24,049 nucleotides of DNA from Elioraea sp051860475. GTDB taxonomy: Bacteria; Pseudomonadota; Alphaproteobacteria; Acetobacterales; Acetobacteraceae. The stretch lies in assembly GCF_051860475.1 (NCBI RefSeq), contig NZ_JBHYDW010000059.1, positions 1 through 24,049 of the forward strand, given 5' to 3'. Every line of letters starts with the position of its first letter. Position 1 is the stretch's first letter. The notes beneath the pieces are model-generated. The model was not told the origin of the DNA, did not search any database, and saw nothing but the letters and a program-made list of their open reading frames with translations. Position numbers and translations under genes: made by a program. Shown here in pieces: positions 7,223 to 14,502 of the stretch.

Positions 7223-8419
7223 TTATGGCCGTGCGCGGCTGCCCTGCGTCGCGGCGTCGTTGCGGGCGATCGACACGGGAATGCGCACCAGACTGCGGCT
7301 GCCGTGGATGCGGCAGTCGGGTACGTCGAAGCGCGTGAGGTACAGTTGCGCCGTATCACCGACGGTGTCGAAGCTGCGCGAGGGACTGGCCGGATCGAGC
7401 AGGGACGGATAGGCGAGCGGCGGCGCGTCGCCGCAGCGGAACTGTCCGTGGCCGCGCGCCGGCAGGACGAATGCCGGCGCGGACCATTCGAGCAGATCGG
7501 AACTGGTCGCGACATAGATGCCGGGCGCGGGCTCGTTGTGATCCGGGCGGTGCGGCCGGCCTTGCATCACGGCGATGAAAAGCCCGCTCGGCCAATGACG
7601 CACCAGCGCGGTCACCGGCCATTGCAGGCGGGATCGGCCGATCGGCCGGCAGAGATGGGACGAAGGATCGGCGACACCGGCATAGGGATCGGCAAAGCGG
7701 ACGGTGAAGTCCGTACCGTCGAAGCCCCGCCAGGCAGAGGGCTCCTCGATCGCGTGCGTGCGCATGAGACAGGTGCCCCGGGGCTGCGTGCCGCGCCCGG
7801 AGGCGTAGGCCATCATGTACAGGGCGCCGTGATGCCGCACGATGCCGGTGGGGTTGAAGAACCCCCCCGGTGCGCCCCGCACCGCCTCGGCCGTGTCCGG
7901 CAAGGCAGCGATCAGATGCGGCGGCGCGCCGAGCGGGCGGAAGCGCAGCGCACGGTCGGTCGAGATCGCCGCGGTGAGGGCGTTGTACCAGCAGTCATGG
8001 TAGCGCCGCGTCGGACAACGCCCGGGGTGACGGTGGCCCTGGTACTCGTTGTGGATGATGGCAAACACGCGCGCGCCGTCATCGGTCCAGAGCGCAGTGA
8101 TCCAGCTGCGGTCGCTGAATCGTGCCGGATCCGGATCTTCTGCTCCCTCGAACGTGATCGCGCAATCCGGACGTACCGAGAGCAGGTCCGGGCCGCGCAG
8201 CGCGCGGTTGTCGAAATGCGGCGCGAACAATGCAACCGTACCGTCCGCAAGACGCACCGCACGAGCTGGAACGTCCGGCTTGTCGTAGCGGCCGCAGCCG
8301 TCGCGGTCGTGCCTGAACACGACGACCGGGTCGCCGGCGACCGTGACCGTCAGCGCAGCCAGCGGCGAAGCAGCCGCGCAGACGGTCAGTGCGACCAGAA
8401 CAAGCGCTGCGCGTAGCAT
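7223..8419 (-). CDS. Secreted protein of unknown function with eight cysteines, possible beta-propeller
   Basis: About 398 residues. The start is ATG at 8419, or the adjacent in-frame GTG at 8422; GGAGG sits 7 to 10 bases upstream. The N-terminus is a clear Sec signal peptide (hydrophobic LRAALVLVALTVCAAAS, cleavage near residue 20-24). The mature part has eight cysteines, an even number that suggests disulfides in the periplasm or outside. Repeated strand-loop blocks with WTDDGARVFAIIHNE, FNPTGIVRHHGALYMMAY, and ATSSDLLEWSAPA near the C-terminal third recall five-bladed propellers of the GH43/GH32/DUF4185 type, where sugar-binding enzymes have such 'S.DL..W' elements. I cannot identify catalytic residues with certainty, so no activity is claimed. 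The gene diverges from rmlC and its stop is 162 bases before the RTX start. Confidence 0.85.
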   Translation of the reverse strand: MLRAALVLVALTVCAAASPLAALTVTVAGDPVVVFRHDRDGCGRYDKPDVPARAVRLADGTVALFAPHFDNRALRGPDLLSVRPDCAITFEGAEDPDPARFSDRSWITALWTDDGARVFAIIHNEYQGHRHPGRCPTRRYHDCWYNALTAAISTDRALRFRPLGAPPHLIAALPDTAEAVRGAPGGFFNPTGIVRHHGALYMMAYASGRGTQPRGTCLMRTHAIEEPSAWRGFDGTDFTVRFADPYAGVADPSSHLCRPIGRSRLQWPVTALVRHWPSGLFIAVMQGRPHRPDHNEPAPGIYVATSSDLLEWSAPAFVLPARGHGQFRCGDAPPLAYPSLLDPASPSRSFDTVGDTAQLYLTRFDVPDCRIHGSRSLVRIPVSIARNDAATQGSRARP

Positions 8420-8505
8420 CACGGAATGACCTCCATCTCCATCGACGCGGAATGTCGGCGGGGCCTATCGCCGATGCAAGCGCGTCACGAGATCGCCACA
8501 GTGGG

Positions 8506-8520
8506 TTTACCTGGCGTTAA
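8506..8520. promoter_or_regulatory. Near-consensus CtrA-type box between the divergent secreted-protein gene and rmlC
   Basis: TTTA-CCTGGCG-TTAA matches the TTAA-N7-TTAA pattern with one mismatch. It sits about 54 bases before the rmlC ATG and about 87 bases before the divergent start, in the only intergenic space (8423-8573) serving both genes. Weaker than the box at 7171. Confidence 0.35.
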
Positions 8521-8573
8521 TCGGCACACCTGACGGTGGCACTCAACGCTGCCAGCGCGGGGTGTGGCTTCCG

Positions 8574-9188
8574 ATGGACGTGATCGAGACGTTGATCCCG
8601 GCGGTCAAGCTGATCAGACCCAGGCGCCATGCCGATTCACGCGGCGTGCTCGCGGAGACCTACAGTGCGCGCGCGCTGAGAGCCAATGGCATCGGCGTCA
8701 ACTTCGTGCAGGACAATCATTCGATCTCTCTGCGCAAGGGTACGGTGCGCGGCCTGCACTGCCAGATCCCGCCGTATGCCCAGGCCAAGCTGGTGCGGGT
8801 GGTCCGCGGCGCGATCCTGGACGTCGCGGTCGACCTGCGTCATGGCTCGCCGACCTTCGGCCGTCACGTCGCGGCAGTCCTGACGGCGGAGGACTGGAGC
8901 ACATTGTTCGTCCCGGAAGGCTTCGCGCACGGTTTCTGCACGCTCGAGCCAGAGACGGAGGTGGTGTACAAAGCCTCGGCGCACTATGCGCCGACGCATG
9001 ATCGCGGCGTGCGCTGGAACGACCCCGCGCTCGGCATTGACTGGCCGGTCCCGGACGATGCCGCGATCCTATCGGAGAAGGATCGCGGCCTGCCCCCGCT
9101 CGCCGCGCTGCCGCCGTGGTTCAGTCACCAGCCTGAGCCTGTCGAACCGCGCGGGGAGCCCGCACCGGCGCCGCTGTATGTCGGCTGA
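8574..9188 (+). CDS. rmlC: dTDP-4-dehydrorhamnose 3,5-epimerase
   Basis: RmlC converts dTDP-4-keto-6-deoxy-glucose to dTDP-4-keto-L-rhamnose in the cytosol, the third step of dTDP-L-rhamnose synthesis. This 204-residue cupin has the family signatures DSRGVLAETY near the N-terminus, GTVRGLHCQ with catalytic His62, the barrel strands KLVRVVRGAILDVAVDLR, VPEGFAHGF (113-121), and Tyr132 in VVYKAS. Length is normal for the family. ATG at 8574 is chosen because it gives the usual N-terminus; an in-frame GTG at 8562 is possible, and neither has a strong ribosome site. The last 11 bases overlap rmlD. A C-terminal Pro/Glu-rich tail is slightly longer than usual. Confidence 0.95.
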   Translation: MDVIETLIPAVKLIRPRRHADSRGVLAETYSARALRANGIGVNFVQDNHSISLRKGTVRGLHCQIPPYAQAKLVRVVRGAILDVAVDLRHGSPTFGRHVAAVLTAEDWSTLFVPEGFAHGFCTLEPETEVVYKASAHYAPTHDRGVRWNDPALGIDWPVPDDAAILSEKDRGLPPLAALPPWFSHQPEPVEPRGEPAPAPLYVG

Positions 9189-10107
9189 ACCGCGCATCGT
9201 CGTACTAGGCGGTGCCGGCCAGCTCGGCCGCGCGATCGTGCGCAGCGGCGGCGCCGGAGTCATCGCGCTTGATCGCGCCGGCGCCGACGTGACGGATCGG
9301 CATGCCCTCGCCGACGCCCTCGCGCGCACGCGCCCCGACGTGGTGGTGAACGCCGCCGCCTTCACGGCGGTGGACCGCGCGGAGGCTGAGCCGCATGCCT
9401 GCTTCGCCGTCAACCGGGACGGCGCCAGCCATGCGGCCGAAGCCTGCGCGGCGATCGCCGTGCCGCTCGTGCATCTCTCCACCGACTACGTGTTCAGCGG
9501 CCGCAAGGGCTCACCCTATGTCGAGACCGATCCGATCGATCCGGTGAATGCCTATGGCGCATCGAAGGCTGCCGGCGAGATCCTGGTGGCCGCCCGGCAC
9601 GAGCGGCATGTGATCCTCCGTACGGCCTGGGTGTTCGGGCCCGATCGGCCGAACTTCGTCCGCACCATCCTGCGCCGCGCACTCACGGGCGGGCCGCTCC
9701 GCGTCGTCAACGACCAGCACGGCTCGCCGACGCCCGCGCCCGCGCTGGCGCGGATCGTCGTCGCGATCGCGCGTGCGTTGGTCGAAGGCCAGGCACGGGC
9801 CGGCGTGCTCCATGCTGCAGGCGCGCCCGACGCGACCTGGCACACGCTCGCGGACGCGGTGGTGTCGATCGCGCTGCCGCGCGAGTACCGGCCGCGGGTG
9901 AGCCCGATCCCGACCACGGCGTTTCCCACCCCGGCGCGCCGACCGCCGGACTCGCGACTCGACTGCACGGTGTTGCAGACAGCCTATGGGCTCGCGCGGC
10001 CGGACTGGCGCGAGGCCCTGCCGCGCATCGTCGCCGCGCTCGGGATGCAGGAGGCGGCACACGCATGCGCGTCGGCAACGGCACCGTCCGTCACCGCCGG
10101 AGCCTGA
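9178..10107 (+). CDS. rmlD: dTDP-4-dehydrorhamnose reductase
   Basis: RmlD uses NAD(P)H to reduce the RmlC product to dTDP-L-rhamnose, the donor for rhamnosyltransferases such as might be encoded nearby. The 309-residue short-chain dehydrogenase begins MSAEPRIVVLGGAGQLGRA, giving the dinucleotide loop GGAGQLG at residues 11-17. Also visible are NAAAFTAVDRAE, STDYVFSG (101-108) and the catalytic YGASK (Tyr126, Lys130), then RTAWVFG. The ATG at 9178 lies inside the 3' end of rmlC and no better start exists. The open frame extends upstream inside rmlC, but family alignment supports 9178. The 3' end overlaps the convergent GT4 gene by 124 bases. rmlA and rmlB are not in the window. Confidence 0.95.
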   Translation: MSAEPRIVVLGGAGQLGRAIVRSGGAGVIALDRAGADVTDRHALADALARTRPDVVVNAAAFTAVDRAEAEPHACFAVNRDGASHAAEACAAIAVPLVHLSTDYVFSGRKGSPYVETDPIDPVNAYGASKAAGEILVAARHERHVILRTAWVFGPDRPNFVRTILRRALTGGPLRVVNDQHGSPTPAPALARIVVAIARALVEGQARAGVLHAAGAPDATWHTLADAVVSIALPREYRPRVSPIPTTAFPTPARRPPDSRLDCTVLQTAYGLARPDWREALPRIVAALGMQEAAHACASATAPSVTAGA

Positions 10108-11309
10108 CGCGCGACGCGCTCGATCAGCGCGATCTGGCGCGCGATCGCCCGATCACGCCTGAACCGCGTCAGGACGGTCTGCCGCGCCGCGATGCGCAGC
10201 GGCTCGCGCAACGCATTGGTCTCGAGCAGCGCGATGGCGCGCCGGGCAAGCCCGTGCGGATCGCGCGGATCGACGAGTACGCCGTTCACGCCGTCCGCAA
10301 TGAGCTCGCGCACCGGCGCCGTGTCTGAGGCAAGCACGAGGCAGCCCGCCGCCATGGCCTCGACACAGGACCAGGACAGCACGAACGGCGCGCTCGGATA
10401 GAGATGCAGCCGCGAGACCTGGAGCAGGGACAGGTACCGCTCGTAGGGCAGGCGGCCGGTGAAGTGCACACGTGGCGGCAGCGTCCCGAGTTCCGCCAGC
10501 AGCGCGGCGCGCCACGAGCGGTCGTGCGGCGGCGGTCGGCCGTAGCTCACGCCGTCGCCGCCGCAGATCACCACCTCCGCCCCGGGGCGTGCGGCCAGCA
10601 GCGCCGGCAGCGCGCGCATCAGCGCCGGGAAGCCGCGATGCGGTTCGAGGTCGCGCGCGACATAGGTGACGACCTCATCGTCGCGCGTCAGCACGCGCCC
10701 GTCGGGTAGCGTGAAGCGCGCGGCCGGGTCCGGACGCACGTGCCGGGGATCCACGCCCTCGTGGATGACGCTGATCCGACGGCGATACGGCGCCGGGTGG
10801 AGATCGCGCTGCCAGCGTGTCGGCGCGATCGCCGCGGTCGCAGCATCGAGCGCGAGCAGCAGCGGCGCATTGCGCAGCTCGAGCGCACAGCGTTGGTCGA
10901 GATCAGCGGTGAGGTCGGGATCGAAGTCGAGATCGGTGCCCTCGGCACGATAGAAGAACTCGGCATAGGCGATGATCGGCACGCCGGGCAGGATCTGCTG
11001 CAGGAACAGCGCGTCGCCCCATCCGGGATGGACGACCACCACCTCCGGGCAGAAGCCGCCGGCGATCGCGGTGCGGATGCTGCGGAGCGTTGCCTGGGCG
11101 TTCAGTACTGCCGCCTCGGTCGCGCGGAGATACGGGTGCCCGGGCGCAACCGGACGGGCGGGTAAGGCCTGCAGGACCGGAAACGGCACGTCGACCGGCG
11201 CCGCGCCGACGATCATCGCGACGCTGCCCGGCGCGCGGGCGTACAGGGCATGAGCCAAAGCCTCGAACTGGCCGGGCCCCTGGCGGTGGATGAACAGCAC
11301 ACGCGGCAC
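9984..11309 (-). CDS. GT4-family glycosyltransferase (group 3 N-terminal type)
   Basis: 441 residues. The N-terminal part (VLFIHRQGPGQFEALA, then VVVHPGWGDALFLQQILPGVPIIAYAEFFY around 90-120) is typical of the glycosyltransferase family 4 group 3 domain. The C-terminal donor half has YVARDLEPHRGF (216-227), HFTGRLPYERYLSLLQ and a VLSWSCVEAMAAG segment with the conserved Glu317, then RELIADGVNGVLVDP. Enzymes of this type build exopolysaccharide or O-antigen; the sugar is unknown. The start is GTG at 11309, with GGAGA at good spacing. Residues from about 401 to the end overlap rmlD on the other strand and look like an uncharacteristic, poorly conserved tail beyond the core. The CtrA-like gene lies 83 bases upstream on the same strand, so co-transcription is plausible. 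Confidence 0.92.
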   Translation of the reverse strand: MPRVLFIHRQGPGQFEALAHALYARAPGSVAMIVGAAPVDVPFPVLQALPARPVAPGHPYLRATEAAVLNAQATLRSIRTAIAGGFCPEVVVVHPGWGDALFLQQILPGVPIIAYAEFFYRAEGTDLDFDPDLTADLDQRCALELRNAPLLLALDAATAAIAPTRWQRDLHPAPYRRRISVIHEGVDPRHVRPDPAARFTLPDGRVLTRDDEVVTYVARDLEPHRGFPALMRALPALLAARPGAEVVICGGDGVSYGRPPPHDRSWRAALLAELGTLPPRVHFTGRLPYERYLSLLQVSRLHLYPSAPFVLSWSCVEAMAAGCLVLASDTAPVRELIADGVNGVLVDPRDPHGLARRAIALLETNALREPLRIAARQTVLTRFRRDRAIARQIALIERVARQAPAVTDGAVADAHACAASCIPSAATMRGRASRQSGRASP

Positions 11310-11392
11310 GACGGGTGTCTCCGGTCTCGATCCTGCTCCGAATCATGGCGCAGAGAGATGAACCGAACCCTGCGGCCTCGTGGTGCTCCCGC

Positions 11393-12109
11393 TCAGGGCG
11401 TGGCGCGCGCGCTCTCGCGGTACGCGGGCCGCGACGGTGCCTCGCGCAGCACGTAGCCCCGGCCGCGCACCGTCTCGATCGCCGCGGCGCTGCCCGCCTC
11501 CGCGAGCTTCCGGCGCAGCTTGCAGACGAACACGTCGATGATCTTCGCATCCGGTTCGTCCATGCCGCCGTAGAGATGGTTCAGGAACGCCTCCTTGGTC
11601 AGCACCAGGCCCCGGCGCAGCAGCAGCAGTTCGAGCACCGAGAACTCCATCGCGGTCAGCCGCACCGTCCGGCCGTGCACGCGGGCCTCGCGCGCACCCA
11701 GCTCCACCTCGATCGGCCCGGCGCGCAGCACCGGTTCGGCGAAGCCGTTGGCGCGGCGGATGATCGCGCGGATGCGGGCGAGGAACTCGTCCCGCTCGAT
11801 CGGCGTGGTAAGGTAGTCGTCCACGCCCGCCTCGAACGCCTCGACCTTGGCGCTGCGGTCGGCCAACGGCGAGACGATCACCGCCGGGGTGCCGATCTGC
11901 AACAGCCGCACCTGACGCACCAGGCGCGCAGCATTGCCATGCGCCGGCAGGCCGCCGATGATTGCGATGTCGTAGCGATAGGCGCGGAGGAAGCCGATCG
12001 CGTCGTCAGCATCGCCGGTCGGTTGAGCGTGAATGTTGCCCCCCCGCAACCAGGCGGCCAAAGTGCGCGCATTTGTCGCCTGATGTTCAACCAAAAGTGC
12101 TCGCATCAT
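11393..12109 (-). CDS. CtrA-like response regulator with a degenerate (pseudo-)receiver
   Basis: About 238 residues, the size of CtrA. The C-terminal winged helix is strikingly CtrA-like: LTAMEFSVLELL, then LTKEAFLNHLYGGMDEPDAKIIDVF, CKLRRKLA and ETVRGRGYVLRE (spans shortened). The N-terminal receiver keeps the fold (MRALLVE, GTPAVIVSP, FEAGVDDYLTTP) but lacks phosphorylation residues. The phospho-acceptor Asp of CtrA's LLDLNLPD is Gly in IIGGLPAH, the acidic EDD pocket is EHQ, and the conserved Lys of TKP is Thr (TTP). It probably works without phosphorylation, perhaps binding CtrA-type TTAA sites. It may be a second CtrA-family copy rather than the essential cell-cycle gene. Start: ATG at 12109 (another ATG follows directly), with GAGGA upstream. 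A TTG extension to 12163 is rejected because CtrA proteins begin at this Met. Confidence 0.9.
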   Translation of the reverse strand: MMRALLVEHQATNARTLAAWLRGGNIHAQPTGDADDAIGFLRAYRYDIAIIGGLPAHGNAARLVRQVRLLQIGTPAVIVSPLADRSAKVEAFEAGVDDYLTTPIERDEFLARIRAIIRRANGFAEPVLRAGPIEVELGAREARVHGRTVRLTAMEFSVLELLLLRRGLVLTKEAFLNHLYGGMDEPDAKIIDVFVCKLRRKLAEAGSAAAIETVRGRGYVLREAPSRPAYRESARATP

Positions 12110-12560
12110 GTCCGTCCTCGGTTTGGCGTTGTTTATCCGGATCAAGGGCAAGGCGAAATACAACTTTTAGTAGAACTTCACTGCGCATTTCTCGGAGTCG
12201 CAACACTCCCGACACGCGCGGTCCATGCCTGTGCATGTCGCCTGCGTCCGCTGCTCGTCCTTACGTTCCGCCATGCAGCCCGATCAGCGGCTTCGGGACT
12301 TCCGGCGCCGAAGCCCCTCACGAAACAGTCCGCTGCGCGAAGATATTCCCGCGATGCCGCTCGCGAGTGTTGCGCTCGCCGATCCGCCGCAGCGGCGGTG
12401 CGTGGGTCGCGAGGCCAACCCGCGCCGTCCGTCTGGCCTGGTCAGCGTCCTGCGGGGCGCACCCTTCCGCGAGCGAGACGGAAGCGGGGGCGATGGGGCC
12501 GGTTGCTGCCGCAGCGGCGCCCTTGATCCAATGCAGCCGGGAGAACCGGCTCGGGATCCG
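12110..12560. other. Intergenic region without a supportable gene
   Basis: About 450 bases between the CtrA-like gene and the isomerase remnant. The first 90 bases are relatively AT-rich for this genome (near 12121-12190, with CAACTTTTAGTAGAAC) and likely contain the promoter of the CtrA-like gene, though no confident -35/-10 pair was found. The rest shows open frames on both strands without recognisable motifs or ribosome sites. Confidence 0.6.
12289..12315 (-). terminator. Candidate hairpin after the kinase/isomerase operon
   Basis: GGCTTCGG and CCGAAGCC form a perfect 8-bp stem with an 11-base loop. It lies downstream of the minus-strand kinase/isomerase operon and upstream of the CtrA-like gene. 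No T-tract follows, so termination is only a possibility. Confidence 0.3.
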
Positions 12561-12725
12561 TCAGTCGTCGCCGAAATGCCTTTCGAGCAAGACCTCCGGC
12601 GCGCGCGGCATGACTCAAACCAGACAGCCTCCGACGAACCCGGGGCAGCCTGCGTCGGCGATGATGCGCAGCGCCTCGGGCAGCGGATAGTACTTGAAGA
12701 GCGAGGTGATGCAGGCGCGCTTCAT
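12561..12725 (-). pseudogene. Truncated sugar phosphate isomerase/epimerase remnant
   Basis: An ATG at 12725 overlaps the kinase stop (ATGA) and encodes MKRACITSLFKYYPLPEAL, then RIIADAG, before a TGA at 12615-12617. This is the start expected for AP-endonuclease-2-like TIM-barrel sugar isomerase/epimerases, whose next segment should be a DGIEIW-type strand. Here it becomes CPGFVGGCLV and stops at 36 residues against about 270-290 usual. The same frame continues as VMPRAPEVLLERHFGDD to a second TGA at 12561-12563, which might be the native C-terminus joined by a large internal deletion; that is inference. It is the former second gene of the kinase operon. Confidence 0.65.
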
Positions 12726-14254
12726 GCGGCATGCTCCGAGGCGGTGCAGGCGCGCTCGATCGCGCCGAGGGTATGCGCGGCCTCGCGCGTGGCCGGATAG
12801 AGCGACCGGAAGACCGCGTAGACACGGTCATAGGTTGCGGCGGCTTCGGCGTCGGGCAGCGCTGGCGCGCCGGGCCTGATCCAAGACCGCGCGAGGGAGG
12901 CAATATCGCGCCCGGACGCATGCGCCATCGCCAGCATCGCCGCTCCGTAGGCCGAGGCGTCGGGCGTTGCGGCGGGCACCACCGGCCGGTTCAGCACGCT
13001 CGCCAGGATCGCGAGCCAGAGCCCGCCGCGAACGCCGCCCCCGGCGACGCGGATCTCGCGGATCGGCAGACCGAGCGTGGTCAGGATCTCGACCAGGTCG
13101 CGCAGCGCGAAGGCGACACCCTCCATCACCGCGCGCGCCATGTGCGCCCGCGTGGTGCGGCGGGTCAGGCCGATGAACGCGCCGCGCGCCTCGGGGTCGT
13201 TGTGCGGTGAACGCTCGCCAGTGAGATAGGGCAGGAACACCAAACCGCCTGAGCCCGGCGGCACGGCGCGCGCGGCCTCGACGATCGCGGCGAAGCCGGA
13301 CGTGCCGACGGCCTCGGCCGGGTCGGCATCCGCCGCACCGCCGGTCTCACGCCACCACTGCAACGATCCGGCCGCGGACAGCACGCTCGCCATCACCTGC
13401 CAGGTGCCGGGTACGCTGTGACAGAAGGTGTGGAATGCGCCTGACGGGTCGACGATCACGCCGGGGATCTGCGCATAGACCACACCCGAGGTGCCGAGCG
13501 TGATGGAGACCGTGCCGGGCTCGACCACGCCGTTTCCGATCGCGGCGGCGGGCTGATCCGCCGCCCCGCCGACAAACGGAATGCCGGCTTGCAGCCCGGT
13601 TGCATCAGCGGCGCGCGCCGAGAGGCGTCCTGCTGCTTCCGGCGATTCGACAAGGCAAGGCAGGCGCGCGCGGGGGATCTCGAGCGCGTCCAGCGTCTCC
13701 GTCGACCAGCGCCGCGTGCGGACGTCGAGCAGGTTGGTGCCCGAGGCGTCGGTGACATCGCTGATCCGTTCCCCGGTCAGGTGGAACCGGACGAGGTCCT
13801 TCGGCAGCAGCACGGTCGCCGTGCGGCGCCACGCCTCAGAGTCATTGTTGCGCAACCACAGGATCTTCGAGGCCGTGAAGGCGGTGCGCGGCGGATTGAG
13901 CGTCCACGCGACGATCCGGCCGGCGGTACGGGCCATGATCTCGTCGCACTCGGCGGCGGTGCGTTGATCGTTCCACAGGATCGCCGGCGCGACGGGGACG
14001 CCCGCGGCATCAAGGAAGACCGAGCCGTGCATCTGGCCGGAGAGTCCGATCGCCGCCGGCGGACCGCGCGGCGCGATGATGCGGCAGACCGCGTCGGCCG
14101 CCTTTACCCAGACGGTGGCGTCCTGCTGGGACCAGCCCGGGTGCGGTGCGTCGGGCGCGTAGGCGGCGGTCGCATCGGCGACGATCCGCCCCTCAGCGTC
14201 GACCAGAAGCCCCTTGAGCCCGGTTGTCCCGACATCCAGCCCGAGTGCAAACAC
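12722..14254 (-). CDS. xylB: FGGY-family carbohydrate kinase, xylulokinase type
   Basis: This 510-residue cytosolic kinase would phosphorylate D-xylulose (or a related pentulose) with ATP for entry to the pentose phosphate pathway. Family landmarks are complete: GLDVGTTGLKG (5-15) phosphate loop, LSGQMHG (71-77) with substrate-contacting Met-His, WNDQRT (94-99), GGAADQPAAAIGNG with catalytic Asp233, LGTSGVVY, FLPYLTGERSPH and GGGVRGGLW. Length and spacing match E. coli XylB. Start is GTG at 14254, since AGGAGG lies 8 bases upstream and the N-terminal strand follows at once. It appears intact although its partners (isomerase, SorC regulator, transaldolase) are broken. The symbol is by similarity; related kinases acting on other ketoses cannot be excluded. 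Confidence 0.93.
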   Translation of the reverse strand: MFALGLDVGTTGLKGLLVDAEGRIVADATAAYAPDAPHPGWSQQDATVWVKAADAVCRIIAPRGPPAAIGLSGQMHGSVFLDAAGVPVAPAILWNDQRTAAECDEIMARTAGRIVAWTLNPPRTAFTASKILWLRNNDSEAWRRTATVLLPKDLVRFHLTGERISDVTDASGTNLLDVRTRRWSTETLDALEIPRARLPCLVESPEAAGRLSARAADATGLQAGIPFVGGAADQPAAAIGNGVVEPGTVSITLGTSGVVYAQIPGVIVDPSGAFHTFCHSVPGTWQVMASVLSAAGSLQWWRETGGAADADPAEAVGTSGFAAIVEAARAVPPGSGGLVFLPYLTGERSPHNDPEARGAFIGLTRRTTRAHMARAVMEGVAFALRDLVEILTTLGLPIREIRVAGGGVRGGLWLAILASVLNRPVVPAATPDASAYGAAMLAMAHASGRDIASLARSWIRPGAPALPDAEAAATYDRVYAVFRSLYPATREAAHTLGAIERACTASEHAA

Positions 14255-14280
14255 TCAACCATCCTCCTCTGGCCATCCTG

Positions 14281-14294
14281 TGCAATCTCTTGCA
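14281..14294. promoter_or_regulatory. Inverted repeat upstream of the kinase gene, candidate SorC-type operator
   Basis: TGCAA-TCTC-TTGCA is a perfect 5+4+5 inverted repeat 27 bases upstream of the kinase GTG in the 248-base divergent region shared with the SorC-type gene. SorC/DeoR-class regulators often control such divergent sugar operons. No confident -35/-10 elements were recognised in the rest of 14255-14502. Confidence 0.4.
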
Positions 14295-14502
14295 GTCCTG
14301 GAAGCCCTTCCACAGCCTGACAGCGGTGGAGGTGACCCCGGCCGATGGATGCGCTCGACACGAACGCGGGACTGCGGATGGGCCGCACCGGCTCCGTGCG
14401 GCAGGTCGCAGATGCGGACGCCGATCACGTCGCGTGCGGCCAGGCGGTGTTCGGCGGGAATCCGGCTGATGGACTGGCGGCGCGCGACGACGCACTCGCG
14501 GC

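Noticed and set aside
12110..12163. TTG-initiated N-terminal extension of the CtrA-like protein
   Set aside because: CtrA proteins start at MR-LL; GAGGA sits directly before the ATG at 12109 and the extension has no conserved residues.
12225..12800. A 191-codon plus-strand open frame over the kinase-regulator gap
   Set aside because: It runs into the kinase gene on the other strand and across the isomerase remnant, with no family motif or ribosome site.
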